A DNA stretch of 64,000 nt from assembly GCA_022414725.1 (NCBI GenBank), contig CM039462.1, positions 113,601,813-113,665,812 on the forward strand, given 5' to 3'. The notes under the pieces were generated by a model. The model was not told the DNA's origin and made no database searches. It saw nothing but the letters and a program-made list of their open reading frames with translations. The position numbers were made by a program, and so were the translations under genes. Every line of letters starts with the position of its first letter. Position 1 is the first letter of the stretch. Of this stretch, positions 1 through 11,094 are shown in pieces. This DNA comes from Microglena sp. YARC. Lineage: Eukaryota; Chlorophyta; Chlorophyceae; Chlamydomonadales; Chlamydomonadaceae.

Positions 1-1650
1 ACTCTGTGACCCTCCCCCCCCCCCCCCCCCAACTCCAACCCCAACTCCAACCCCAACCCAGTTATGTGTTCATGCTGCAGGCAGATGCCTAGTCTGGCAA
101 TCTGCAGAGTTGAAGTGCCGTGTTAATATTGCAGGCGTGGCAATCGATATGAAGAGCAGCTCCAGCTCTTCTTGTCTGTCAATTGCAGGCGCCAACCTTT
201 GTATATTATATGTACAGCAGCCAATCTAGTGATCTGTGATACATACAAGATTCTAGCTGAATTAGTTGTGTGCTTATGTTGCAGGTAGCTGTCTAGTCTG
301 GCGATCTGCAGAGTTGAGTGATGTGTTTAGATTGCAGGCATGGCAGACAATATGTAGAGCAGCTCCAGCTCGTATGGTCTGTCCATTGCAGGCGCCAACC
401 TTTTTAGATTATATGTACAGCTGCTAATCTAGTGATGTACAATACGTACAGCATTCTAGCTGAATTAGTTATGTGTTCATGTGGCAGGCATCTGCTAAGA
501 CTGGTGATCTGCAGAGTTGAAGTGTTGTGTTTAGATTGCAGGCGTGGCAGACAATATGTACCGCAGCTCCAGCTCGTATGGTCTGTCCATTGCAGGCGCC
601 AACCTTTTTATATGATATGTACAGCTGCTAGGCTGCTGCTAGTCCAGTGGCCTGCTATATGTACTGTAGACGACCAGCTGAATAAGTCATGTGCTCATAT
701 TCAGGCACCTGCCTAGTCTGGTGATCTGCAGAGTTGAAGTGTTGTGTTTAGATTGCAGGCGTGGCAGACAATATGTACAGCAGCTCTTGCTCGTATGGTC
801 TGTCCATTGCAGGCGCCAACCTTTTGTATATGATATGTACAGCTGCTAGGCAGCTGCTAGTCCAGTGGCCTGCTATATGTACTGTAGACGACCAGCTGAA
901 CTAGTCACTGGCTCATATTCAGGCATCTGCCTGGTCTGGTGATCTGCAGAGTTGAAGTGTTGTGTTTAGATTGCAGGCGTGGCAGACAATATGTACAGCA
1001 GCTCCAGCTCGTATGGTCTGTCCATTGCAGGCGCCAACCTTTTGTATATGATATGTACAGCTGCTAGGCAGCTGCTAGTCCAGTGGCCTGCTATATGCAC
1101 TGTAGACAACCAGCTGAACTAGTCATGTGCTCATATTGCAGGCATCTGCCTAGTCTGGTGATCTGCAGAGTTGAAGTGTTGTGTTTAGATTGCAGGCGTG
1201 GCAGACAATGTCTACAGCAGCTCCAGCTCGTATGGTCTGTCCATTGCAGGCGCCAACCTTTTTATATGATATGTACAGCTGCTAGGCAGCTGCTAGTCCA
1301 GTGGCCTGCTATATGCACTGTAGACAACCAGCTGAACTAGTCATGTGCTCATATTGCAGGCATCTGCCTAGTCTGGATATCTGCAGAGTTGAAATGTTGT
1401 GTTTAGATTGCAGGCGTGGCAGACAATATGTACCGCAGCTCCAGCTCGTATGGTCTGTCCATTGCAGGCGCCAACCTTTTGTATATGATATGTACAGCTG
1501 CTGGGCAGCTGCTAGTCCAGTGGCCTGCTATATGCACTGTAAACGACCAGCTGAACTAGTGACTGGCTCATATTGCAGGCATCTGCCTAGTCTGGTGATC
1601 TGCAGAGTTGAAGTGTTGTGTTTAGATTGCAGGCGTGGCAGACAATATGT
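1..1650. repeat. Tandem satellite array 1, about 203-219 bp unit
   Basis: About 7.5 head-to-tail copies of one unit. The landmark GATCTGCAGAG recurs near 97, 301, 504, 721, 939, 1158, 1376 and 1595, so spacing is about 204 bp at the left and 217-219 bp further right. Each unit contains several TTGCAGGC motifs that look like 3' splice sites. The window starts with a short C run. Open frames inside the array are by-products of the repeat and are not annotated as genes. Confidence 0.9.
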
Positions 1651-1854
1651 ACAGATGCTACCATGCCCTTGATACAAAGTTTTGATCCTCATGACATTCA
1701 GGACCAACTGTACCCGGCACTGCCGGGAAGCCTAACAAATAAGTTGGTGCTTGCGTGCCCATCCGACAAGTGCCTTCCTACATTGCTTGATGCCAACCAA
1801 GGCAATGCTGGGCATATGTATGGCATCGCCTACTCCCAACTCACTAACCGTTGA
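1640..1854 (+). CDS. Hypothetical open segment between the two satellite arrays
   Basis: This unique stretch separates array 1 from array 2 and is open in one frame to a TGA at 1852-1854. The encoded stretch (motifs such as SFDPHDIQDQLYP and LACPSDKCLPTLLDANQG) has a balanced composition unlike the repeats around it, so it may be an exon or exon fragment whose flanks were amplified into the arrays. I do not recognise a family. There is no clear start codon; an upstream TTGCAG could act as a 3' splice site. It could equally be a chance ORF. Confidence 0.2.
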
Positions 1855-2935
1855 AAGGATTGGCATGTGTAGCTGCATGCATAGCATTGTGCCTGTACCT
1901 TGCAGGCACCCCCCCTGATGAGATGATCTGTGGAGCTGCCAGGCAGCTGCCCAGCCTGACGCTCAGCTATTTGTACAGCAGTCCAGCTGAATTAGCGGCG
2001 TGTTCAGATTGCAGGCCGCTGCCTTTCCAGTCAAGTGATCTGTAGAGTTGAAGTGTTGTATTTAGATTGCAGGCGTTGCCAACGATATGTAGAGTGTCTC
2101 CCGCGCTTACAGCCTGTGCCTTGTAGGCACCCCCTGATGAGATGATCTGTGGAGCTGCCAGGCAGCTGCCCAGCCTGGCGCTCAGCTATTTGTATAGCAG
2201 TCCAGCTGAATTAGCGGCGTGTTCAGATTGCAGGCCGATGCCTTTCCATTCTAGTGATCTGTAGAGTTGAAGTGTTGTGTTTAGATTGCAGGCGTGGCCA
2301 ACGATATGTAGAGCGTCTCCCGCGCTTACAGCCTGTGCCTTGCAGGCACCCCCCTGATGAGATGATCTGTGGAGCTGCCAGGCAGCTGCCCAGCCTAGCG
2401 CTCAGCTATTTGTACAGCAGTCCAGCTTAATAAGCGGCGTGTTCAGATTGCAGGCCGCTGCCTTTCCAGTCAAGTGATCTGTAGAGTTGAAGTGTTGTGT
2501 TTAGATTGCAGGCGTGGCCAACGATATGTAGAGTGTCTCCCGCGCTTACAGCCTGTGCCTTGCAGGCACCCCCCTGATGAGATGATCTGTGGAGCTGCCA
2601 GGCAGCTGCCCAGCCTGGCGCTTAGCTATTTGTATAGCAGTCCAGCTGAATTAGCGGCGTGCTCAGATTGCAGGCCGCTGCCTTTCCATTCTAGTGATCT
2701 GTAGAGTTGAAGTGTTGTGTTTAGATTGCAGGCGTGGCCAACGATATGTAGAGCGTCTCCCGCGCTTACAGCCTGTGCCTTGCAGGCACCCCCCTGATGA
2801 GATGATCTGTGGAGCTGCCAGGCAGCTGCCCAGCCTAGCGCTCAGCTATTTGTATAGCAGTCCAGCTTAATAATCGGCGTGTTCAGATTGCAGGTCGCTG
2901 CCTTTCCAGTCTAGTGATCTGTAGAGTTGTTGTAC
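1855..2935. repeat. Tandem satellite array 2, 220 bp unit with 440 bp dimeric order
   Basis: Five copies of a 219-220 bp unit; GATCTGTAGAG occurs at 2037, 2256, 2476, 2696 and 2916. The unit shares the core GTTGAAGTGTTGTGTTTAG with array 1 but is a distinct subfamily. Variants alternate between neighbouring units: CCAGTCAAG versus CCATTCTAG before the landmark, AGAGTGTCTCC versus AGAGCGTCTCC after it, and CTTAATAA versus CTGAATTAG. This points to amplification as a two-unit (about 440 bp) repeat. Confidence 0.9.
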
Positions 2936-3478
2936 TGTACGAGCCTTATGTATTGGCGAACGGTTTGGGAAACGACCCTTTGCCAAACAGTACTAGGTAT
3001 CCAGCTTAAGACCACTCCAGGTGGTTGGACTTTTCCAATTTACGGTTACCATGGTACCTTGTCTACTAAGCCCTAGCAAGTTAAATGTTCCTGATTTGAA
3101 TTGCTATATGGTTTTATTTTAAGCAAGCTTAGGCAGACTACTTTGTGAGCTTGTACTTTACCTTGAATTTGGTTACGTGTCTCCAGCCAGCAATTTGACT
3201 GGCTGGAGACTTGTATCGGTCTGGCTACTAGGCCCTAGAAGGTTTAGTGCTCCTGATTTAAATTGTCACATGATTTTACAGCAAGCTTGGGTAGACTACT
3301 TCGAGAACATGTAACAAGGTAATGTAACAATAACATAAGACCCTTTGCTAACTGGATTCGGGTATGAGCTTGAGACAGTCAAAGCCATAGGCCCCTTTGC
3401 CAAGTTTGTTTTCCATGCTTTTCTGAGACCCACTTTAAGGGAACGACATTTGCCAATACTTAATCTTGCCAATATTTA
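2936..3478. mobile_element. MITE-like dispersed repeat, copy 1
   Basis: Non-coding repeat whose reverse complement recurs at 52950-53670, with matching blocks in the same order. Its ends are near-inverted: TATGTATTGGC on the left and GCCAATATTTA on the right. It contains an internal palindrome around CTCCAGCCAG...CTGGCTGGAG near 3182-3210. This copy is shorter than the one at 53 kb. The TIRs and lack of an ORF suggest a non-autonomous DNA transposon. Confidence 0.6.
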
Positions 3479-3720
3479 GATTGCAGGTGTTTCCGACGAA
3501 ATGTAGAACGTCGTCTCCCACGCTTACTGCCTATGCATTGCAGGCACCTCCCACATGGGATTATCTGTGTAGCTGCCAGGCAGCTGCTCAGCCTGGCGCT
3601 CAGCTATTTGTACAGAAGTCCAGCTGAATTTGCCTCTTGTTCAGATTGCAAGCACAGCTGTCTTTCCCTTCTAGTGATCTATCTGTAGAGTTGAAGTGTT
3701 GTATTTAGATTGCAGGTGTG
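3479..3720. repeat. Diverged isolated copy of the 220 bp satellite
   Basis: The stretch follows array 2 in order (TTGCAGGTG, ACGCTTACTGCC, GCAGGCACC, AGCTGCCAGGCAGCTG, AGTCCAGCTGAATT, GATCT..GTAGAGTTGAAG) with many substitutions. It is separated from the main array by the MITE-like element, which probably inserted into the array. Confidence 0.75.
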
Positions 3721-4056
3721 ACCGACAATATGTTGGCTTGGCGTCACACTGTCAGTGTAATCGGATCAGGTCAAACCCTTTCACGCTACGTAGCTAGTCC
3801 TCTTGAAACCGCAAAGGAGACATACAGTATTATATATTGTCTACAGTTAGGAGAGGGTGCCAAAGCAAATCGCGGGAGTACAGAATCTTCTTGTTCGATT
3901 TGAATTGTTAATAATTTTTCTGCCCACTACGTACGGCGATCAATGTAAAGAACTTCACTTTCAATTTTATATGCTACCGGTATATATGCCAGGGTAGTAT
4001 AAACTATTGGGTTTGACTGTTACATGGATACTCCTTACATTATGTATTTTGGGTAG
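3721..4056. other. Spacer before the copia element, no gene seen
   Basis: AT-richer unique sequence with a 61-codon open frame (3718-3903) that has no recognisable motif. I see nothing else supportable here. Confidence 0.4.
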
Positions 4057-4438
4057 TGTCAGCATGAATTGCGGTGCTCTCACGCGTTTTATGACTTGGT
4101 GACTACTTATGTACTTCCTTAGAACTATCGGCCCAGACAGTGTTTCTGTCTGTACTGTGTCAGCTTCCCGTAGACTGTGTCATCCTTCATGACACGGTGA
4201 CAGCTTCCTGTTGACTGCGTCATCGGTCTCTCACTGACACACTCTGTATAGCCGGTGCCTGGCTTAAGTTTCCTGACTTAGGGTCTAGTCAGGTTACAGA
4301 CGTCCGCCTCTCCCATCGCTGGTGTTCTTTGGCGTCCGCCTGTCCTTGTAACGCTATTTCTTGTCTCCGTGTATAGATTGGCGCGTCTGTCTCCGCTGCA
4401 TACATCTCTGTCCACTCTTCGAAGTGCTTTCTAGCTGA
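4057..4438 (+). repeat. 5' LTR of the copia element
   Basis: 382 bp, begins TGTCAGC and ends GCTGA; the ends are inverted relative to each other (TCAGC/GCTGA). It matches 10713-11094 except for T versus A in CTTAAG[T/A]TTCC. The bases after it (TA then GGTTACGGG) are where a primer-binding site belongs, but they do not match the usual TGGTATCAGAGC initiator-Met site, so the primer tRNA is unclear. Confidence 0.95.
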
Positions 4439-4475
4439 TAGGTTACGGGCTTATTACTTTTACCACTGCTTTACA

Positions 4476-6689
4476 ATGCAACTTCCGCGTGGGCCTCCTG
4501 CCGGCTTCGAGAAACTTACCCCACAGAATGGTATTTCCTGGTCGCGCGGTATGGAGAGCGTCATTATCAGTAATGGATGCGACCGAATTCTTCCTCTAAA
4601 GATTCGTGTTCCCACTGATTGGCTAGATGATTGCGCGCCAGCGGCCTCTGCTGCCGGAGATGAGTCTCCTTCCGCCATCATGGAAGCCACCCCCCCCTCC
4701 AATACCTCCATTTCTCCGTCTCCTTCTCCTTATGTCCAACGTCTCCGACCTGAGGTTGAGGATATTCTGATGCGCCTATGCTGTGTTTCCACACAGATTA
4801 TCCAGTATGCAAGGTCGCCTCCACCCGCTGATGCCCGCTATACCTACGACATTGTAGACCTTGCTCTCCATAGCCATGAAGATGGCTATGCTTACGGCAA
4901 GTCTGACGACTCAGAGGAAGATTACTCTGATGATTGTATGGAAGATCTACAGAGTGCCAGAAGTGGCGACTTCGGTGGAGTCACTCCCTCTTCTGCTACT
5001 AGGGTTTTCCACACCTCCACTGTCTCTCCGGTGTATGAGCCTCAATTGGCACCTTCTCCTGCGGTTTTCAAGCCTCCGTCTGCCGCTCTGCTTGCGCCGC
5101 TTCCACCGGACCTACCTGAGGTGGTCAAGCCGTCTTTGCTGCGGAGTTCGTCTCTTGGTCCTTTGGGTCCTCTACTCAACCTTGCAGAGCAGGCTCGCAA
5201 CCCTGCAGAGCGGGCTCTTGGTGCTTACCATACTCGGGCTCGCGAGGCTGCTGCCACGAGTGTCCACAGATCTGCTGCTGGCACCTCGCAGGAGCCCCCT
5301 CCACCTCCACCGGTGGATCTGCCACCTTCGCCTGGCCCTCCGCCGTCTATGAATCCAACGCTGTCCGGCATATCCTGGGAACATCTGCTTGATGGCACAC
5401 CACCTGTGCGGCTGGCTGTGCGGGACTGCCGGCTTATTCGCCAAGCCCAGTATGCTGGAGATTCTCTTGATCGCACTTTGTACGGTAGGCTGGATGAGGC
5501 AGCCACTCGGGCTAATCTAGATAGAAAGGGTCGCCCTAAGCGTGTGATGGCTTACTCTGAGCTGGGTCATGAGTGTCGTGCTTTTCTAGGATCTGTGAAG
5601 GCAGGGATTAACTACCCTTCCCCTGGAGGTGTTACCTTTGGTGGGATTGGGCGTAGGAACAATGATCTCCGAGGGTATCAGTATGTGAAGGTCCCTCTCA
5701 GTTTTGTTCCTGTTAGGCCTGATTTCGAGCTCGTTGCGAGTGTTGCGCGTTCCTTAGATCTCATTAGGAACTTAGATGATCAGCGCGCATATGATGCTGG
5801 CATTGCTGCCGAGTATTTTATGTCGGTTCGTGCCTCGTATGCTCCTGTGCCTGATCCTCTTGCTGCTGGACCCTCGGCCTCTCATGGTGAGTCTCGTGTA
5901 GATCCTGCACTGTTGGGTTTTAGTGCCCTGCCCCTGGAACGTCAGGAGTTCATGTGTCTCACTATGATGCTTGCGAACATGACGGATGCGATGGTCAATG
6001 TGTGTCAGGATTTTGCCACTCCTCGGGATATCTTCTTGCATATCCGAAGACAGCGTTCTGATGCTCTTGCTGCTCGTGTCCCTCTCATGCTTGTTGAGCT
6101 TCGGCGTGCAACCATGGACAACTCTGAACCTGTGGATGTGTTCTTTCGCAGGGTCCGGGGCTTGTGCACTGACCTCCGCAGTGCGGGATACCCACAGCCT
6201 CAGCGCCATGCCATGCATACTATTATTAATGGCATCATGCACCCCCGCTTCGACTCTCTGCGGCTACAGTTTGGTCTCGCACTGCATCAGAACCAGCCTG
6301 TTGATTACTGGACCTGTCTGGCAGCATATAGATCATTAGATTTCTTGAACGTGTCTCTCCCTAAGTCTGATCCGAGGCATCCTGGTTGGTCCCGCGATCC
6401 TCCCCAGGTCCCTGCCAATGCTGCTTTTCAGCGTGGCAGGGGACCTGGTCCTCAGGGTTCCGGGACTACCAAGAGGCGCTTGGATTGCACTTGGGGCCCC
6501 TGTCTTTCCAAAACGAGCCACTCGGAGGACCGTTGCTGGACGAAACATCCGCACCTGCGAAAGGCCAAGGCTGGTGCACCGGGCATTGAACCCGTGCCCG
6601 TTGCCTTGGCCCTTCCAGGTTCGCTGACTCGCAAGCAGTTGTCCTCCTTGCAGGCTCAGATTGATGGGTACGCCATGTCCAAGAACTAG
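4476..6689 (+). CDS. Copia gag (capsid/nucleocapsid) polyprotein
   Basis: 737 codons from an ATG 37 nt downstream of the 5' LTR to a TAG. The N-terminal third is rich in Pro and Ser (runs of PPPPP near residues 270-300). The central part (about residues 470-640) has the helical capsid-like composition of UBN2/copia gag. Near residues 670-690 is a variant zinc knuckle, C-x4-C-x5-H-x4-C, instead of the usual CX2CX4HX4C. Gag forms the virus-like particle that packages element RNA. The same frame continues past the TAG directly into protease, so gag-pol probably requires readthrough, unless the TAG is a mutation. Confidence 0.8.
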   Translation: MQLPRGPPAGFEKLTPQNGISWSRGMESVIISNGCDRILPLKIRVPTDWLDDCAPAASAAGDESPSAIMEATPPSNTSISPSPSPYVQRLRPEVEDILMRLCCVSTQIIQYARSPPPADARYTYDIVDLALHSHEDGYAYGKSDDSEEDYSDDCMEDLQSARSGDFGGVTPSSATRVFHTSTVSPVYEPQLAPSPAVFKPPSAALLAPLPPDLPEVVKPSLLRSSSLGPLGPLLNLAEQARNPAERALGAYHTRAREAAATSVHRSAAGTSQEPPPPPPVDLPPSPGPPPSMNPTLSGISWEHLLDGTPPVRLAVRDCRLIRQAQYAGDSLDRTLYGRLDEAATRANLDRKGRPKRVMAYSELGHECRAFLGSVKAGINYPSPGGVTFGGIGRRNNDLRGYQYVKVPLSFVPVRPDFELVASVARSLDLIRNLDDQRAYDAGIAAEYFMSVRASYAPVPDPLAAGPSASHGESRVDPALLGFSALPLERQEFMCLTMMLANMTDAMVNVCQDFATPRDIFLHIRRQRSDALAARVPLMLVELRRATMDNSEPVDVFFRRVRGLCTDLRSAGYPQPQRHAMHTIINGIMHPRFDSLRLQFGLALHQNQPVDYWTCLAAYRSLDFLNVSLPKSDPRHPGWSRDPPQVPANAAFQRGRGPGPQGSGTTKRRLDCTWGPCLSKTSHSEDRCWTKHPHLRKAKAGAPGIEPVPVALALPGSLTRKQLSSLQAQIDGYAMSKN
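6687..6689 (+). promoter_or_regulatory. In-frame UAG at the copia gag/pol boundary, candidate readthrough site
   Basis: The frame reads AAC TAG GAG GTA CGC and stays open into the protease with no frame change. The stop sits between the zinc knuckle and the DSGA protease motif, exactly where gag and pol are separated in readthrough elements. The gypsy element in this window has the same arrangement. Copia elements usually have a fused gag-pol, so this may be a lineage-specific strategy or a CAG-to-TAG mutation. Confidence 0.45.
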
Positions 6690-9600
6690 GAGGTACGCTC
6701 TGTCCTATTCTCTTGCACTACGAAGTTCTCTAACGTGTGTAGCCCTAGTCTTTCTGAGGGTGTCTGGCATGTGGACTCTGGAGCTGGAATGTCAATCACG
6801 GGTGATAAGTCTTTGTTCACTGTGTTTGAATCTTCTGCTGTTGGGCCTACGGTTCGATTTGGTGACGGGGTGATTCAACGGTCAGAGGGTAAGGGATCCA
6901 TTGTGTTATGTAGTGATTGGTTACCAACATCAATCACTCTAACCAATGTTCTTTATATCCCTCACTGTCCGGTGAATCTCCTGTCAGTAAATGCTGTAGC
7001 TCATTCTCTCCACTGCCAGGTTTCTTTTGATAGTCTTAGTTGCACTGCCACTCAGGGCTCTTCTGTTCTCTGGTCCTTCCCTGCCTCCAGTGATGGTGTG
7101 TACAAGTTTGCATGTAGGCCTTGTCACACCTCCAGTCGTTGTTTAAGAGTTGCTGACAATTATCCAGCGTTTGAACTTGATGTTGATGAGGACGGTGGAG
7201 TTGTTCTCCCTACCACTCCTGCATGGTTGTGGCATAGGCGGTTGGGTCATCCCGGCTATAGTGCCTTACACAAACTTGTCAAGAGTGGTATGGTTAAGAA
7301 CTTACCCCTCAGTCTGGGTCAAGTGCAAAAGTTGGGTAAGATCCCATGTGATGCTTGTCACAAGGCTAAGGGCAAACGTCTCCCTTTTCCTAAAGAAAGC
7401 TGAGATCCGTGCACCTCTCCAACGACTTCACTTGGATATAATGGGACCAGTTCATATTAGGGGTCTGCGTGGGGAGTTTTACATCCTGTGCCTCATAGAC
7501 CAATTCTCTGGCTTTGCTGAAGTATTGTGCTTGAGGACCAGGGATGAAGCTCCCTTAGCAGTCCAAACTATCATCCTCAGATGGTCAAATCAGCTGCAGG
7601 GGTTTGCCTTTAAGTGTCTGAGATCTGACAGGGCCAAGGAGTTTATAGTTAAATGGTTCGAGGATTGGCTGATATCGGTTGGGGCAGTACATGAGTTATC
7701 GTTGGTGTACACTGCCCAGCAGAACGCAACTGTGGAAAGGTATAATGGGGTCTTGCAGTCTATAGCTAGGAGTATCCACCTGGAATCAAAGTTAGCTAAG
7801 TCTTTCTGGCCTTATGCCTTCCTAGCTGCTTGTTACCTTCGTAACCGACTGCCCAATCAGGGACGCAAGACACCTTATGAGTTGTTTTATGGGGTGATGC
7901 CTGATGTGTCGTTGTTACGTGTGTTTGGATGCCCCTGCTATGTCACGTTAGTCAATGGGAAGAAACGTAACAAGCTGGACGAAAGGGCGTTATCTGGTAG
8001 ACTGGTTGGGTATTCTCTGGTGAGTAAGGGTTATTTTATTTGGGTTCCTAAGTTGCGCCAGGTAGTAGAGAGTCGTGATGTACTCTTCTATGAACAGTTT
8101 AGCTATAACTGTATTCCTGGGCTTCCTCCCTATGACGGGTCGCCGTATGTTTCTAGCATCCCTGCCGCTATCAACGGACACATGCCTGAGGCTGCGGGCC
8201 ATTCCTTAGATCCTTTGCTTTCCCCAATTGTTGACCACTGTCCTGGCCATAGGATGATTCTGCGTCCCAGGTCAGGGGCTGCTGGTACTGTATTGCGTGA
8301 GAATGCACTGGGCGGGCGAGGTTCTGCAGTTCCTACGGATAAAATCTTAGCCGAATCTCAGGGGGTCGCCAGGCCCTCCTCTGCGTCAAATTTCGTCGGT
8401 GAAGCTCTAGGATTACGACAATCTCAGATCATAGTGGAGCCTCTTACAGGTCCATTGTCTAATAGTCACCCTGCTCCAATCATCTTGGATGGCTCGAAGG
8501 GGTTGGTGAGCGCTTCGCCTCCTGCCGTTCCTGATAGATTAATCGGGAGCCCGGGTGATGATGTAGCCTTTGCCGATAGTGCAAGTGATGATCTTGATCA
8601 TTGGTCAGGCTCCGATACTGCGTATGGCTGGGGTGTTCCGGTCGACCCAGGCTTCGTTGAATTAGAGGCAAATAAGGCCGGCCCTGTTCAACCAGGCAGT
8701 AGTTCTGCACTGGGGGCTCTACTACCGGTTACTGCTGATACTGCTGATATCCCCGCTGCTCATGTACAAGTAAACTGCTTGTACGTGGGAGCATCTGTTG
8801 CCCCCTCCACTGAACTAACCTATAAAGCTGCCATGCTCCCTACCAACCCTGACAGGGATCAATGGCTTCTTGCTATGAAGGATGAGATGGCTTCCCTACA
8901 TGCCCATGGTACTTGGGTACTCACTCCACAGCCTCGTAAGCAAAAGATCCTGTCAGGCAGGTGGTTATTTGTGAAGAAGATTGGGGTTGATGGTTCTATA
9001 CGCTTCAAGGCACGTTTTGTGGTACGTGGCTTTCTGCAACGTCCTGGGCTGGATTTTCATGACGTATATGCCCCTGTCTCCTCTAAAGCAGGTCTTCGGG
9101 TGCTCCTGGCTGCCATCACTCATAGAAAGATGTTTGTTCGGCAGCTGGACATCAAAACTGCATTTCTGAACGCTAAGCTGGAACCTGGTCTAGATCTGTA
9201 CTGCCGCCAGCCTGAGGGCTTTCAGCACCTTGGTCCTAACGGTGTTCCCCTTGTGTGCAAGCTGCTCAAGTCTCTTTATGGATTGAAGCAGGCACCCAGG
9301 GCTTGGAGTAGGGATGTCAAGCGGGTTCTGGTTGCACACGGCTTCACTATGTGCAAGGCTGAACCTGCTCTGTATTTTAGGAAGGATTCTGATGGTGGGT
9401 GGAGCTATGTTCTGACCTATGTTGATGATTTTATCTGTGCTTTTAGTGAGCTGGATATGTATGTGTTGCTTATCCAGGCTATGGAAAAGGCTGGCTGGGA
9501 GGTCAAAGAGATGGGTGTTCCGGTTCAGTTCCTCTCTTTGGACATGCATGTTACACTTGATTCTGAAGGCAGGTGTGTTCAGATCAACATCTCTCAGCAC

Positions 9601-10389
9601 ACCTACATTGTTGATCTGGTGGAGCAGTTTGGTCTTACTGATGCTGCCCCACCCAGGTTTGCTGCCCCCATGGCCAAGTCCACCGTTTCTGACGCCCCTG
9701 AATAACCCCTGCCGTCTAATAGCCAGTACCTCTCTCTTGTGGGTGCTTTGCTATACCTGGCTACTTGCACCAGGCCTGATATTTCTTTTGCTGTGAGCTA
9801 CCTGTCCAGGTTTTCTGCTCACCCTACCGTCCCTCTCTGGGGGGCTGCCAAGCGGTTGCTCTTGTATTTGAGAACACATTCCCACCTGGGTCTCACTTAC
9901 ACCCACAACCCTGAGTTCTCTTTTACTGTCTTTAGTGACTCATCCTTTGCTGATGATGGGTCTGACAGGCGGTCTCAGACTGGCTTTGCTGTGCTAGCTG
10001 GGGGGTGCATAGTGAACTGGATGAGCAAGAGGCAGCCTACTGTTGCCATTAGCTCTAGTGAGGCTGAGTATCAGGCCCTGTCCCAGGCTGCCAGGGAGGT
10101 ACAATGGTTGAAGAAATTGAGGGTGGATCTGGGTCTGCCTTGTGCTTTGGTTACCATTCAGGGTGACAACTTAGGGTCTCTAAGTTGGGCCAAAGACTGG
10201 CAGCTCCTGCCTCGCAGCAAGCACATTGATGTTATTCATCACTACATCAAGGAGCTGGTGGAGGATGGTTCACTGGATGTTGCCTATGTTAACACCGTGG
10301 ATAACTGTGCTGACCCCTTCACCAAGCCCCTTGATCCTGCTGTGTTCTGGAGGTTTGTCCGCATGTTAGGTATGACCGCTTCTTCTTAG
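6690..10389 (+). pseudogene. Copia pol (protease-integrase-RT-RNase H), two disruptions
   Basis: Protease and integrase zinc domain: 6690-7403, with WHVDSGAG (aspartic protease active site), then LWHRRLGH and CDACHKAK (HHCC zinc finger). A +1 shift in the integrase near 7400 (AGC TGA G) moves to the frame 7404-9705. This carries the catalytic core (LDIMGP, LRSDRAKEF and NATVERYNG supply D, D and E) and the reverse transcriptase (QLDIKTAFLNA, LYGLKQAPRAW, YVDD near 9418). A TAA at 9703-9705 interrupts the same frame before RNase H (9706-10389: FSDSSFADD, SSSEAEYQAL, GDN, ADPFTKPL). The final stop is TAG at 10387. Domain order IN-RT-RH fixes the family as copia. As it stands this copy cannot make full-length pol without recoding twice. 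Confidence 0.9.
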
Positions 10390-10702
10390 GGTCATCCTTG
10401 CATTTGGTCATATTAGTTTCTTTTCGTTATCAAAGTTTGGCATTAGGTTCCTATTCCCGGATCGGGTTTTCTATACCGTTGTTACCCATTTTTGATATTG
10501 GTTTTTCCTCTCTTTCTAGCTTGGCAAATTGTTTTAGAATTGTTTGCCTTGTTTCATTCCTTCCTATAACCCTTTGGGTTCCATTTGAAGTTCTCTCGAT
10601 TTTTTCGGAGTTCTTTGATTTTTTTTTTTTTATATATGTTACATATAGTTCTATGTCCCCAGTGCCATAGGTGGAGAGGTAGTATTGTATGTCACCTGTG
10701 TC

Positions 10703-10712
10703 ATAGGTGGAG
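10703..10712 (+). promoter_or_regulatory. Copia polypurine tract
   Basis: ATAGGTGGAG lies immediately before the 3' LTR, where plus-strand DNA synthesis is primed. The same ATAGGTGGAG also occurs about 33 nt upstream, near 10669-10678. Confidence 0.5.
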
Positions 10713-11094
10713 TGTCAGCATGAATTGCGGTGCTCTCACGCGTTTTATGACTTGGTGACTACTTATGTACTTCCTTAGAACTATCGGCCCAGACAGTGTT
10801 TCTGTCTGTACTGTGTCAGCTTCCCGTAGACTGTGTCATCCTTCATGACACGGTGACAGCTTCCTGTTGACTGCGTCATCGGTCTCTCACTGACACACTC
10901 TGTATAGCCGGTGCCTGGCTTAAGATTCCTGACTTAGGGTCTAGTCAGGTTACAGACGTCCGCCTCTCCCATCGCTGGTGTTCTTTGGCGTCCGCCTGTC
11001 CTTGTAACGCTATTTCTTGTCTCCGTGTATAGATTGGCGCGTCTGTCTCCGCTGCATACATCTCTGTCCACTCTTCGAAGTGCTTTCTAGCTGA
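10713..11094 (+). repeat. 3' LTR of the copia element
   Basis: 382 bp direct copy of 4057-4438 with one difference. It is followed by AGAAAAAAACGG, with no duplicate of the left flank. Confidence 0.95.

Larger units (their letters stand above)
4057..11094 (+). mobile_element. Ty1/copia-type LTR retrotransposon
   Basis: A complete-looking 7.04 kb element: 5' LTR, gag, then protease, integrase, reverse transcriptase and RNase H in copia order, a purine-rich tract and the 3' LTR. The two 382 bp LTRs differ at one position by eye, so insertion was recent. Pol is broken by a +1 frameshift near 7400 and an in-frame TAA at 9703; gag and pol are separated only by a TAG at 6687. The termini are TGTCAGC...GCTGA. 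I find no convincing target-site duplication (left flank GGTAG, right flank AGAAA), so one flank may have been rearranged. Confidence 0.95.

Noticed and set aside
4861..6634. Alternative-frame ORFs inside copia gag
   Set aside because: Low-complexity Leu/Ser or Arg-rich shadows of the gag frame.
4057..11094. A target-site duplication for the copia element
   Set aside because: The flanks GGTAG and AGAAA do not match, so no duplication is claimed despite the nearly identical LTRs.
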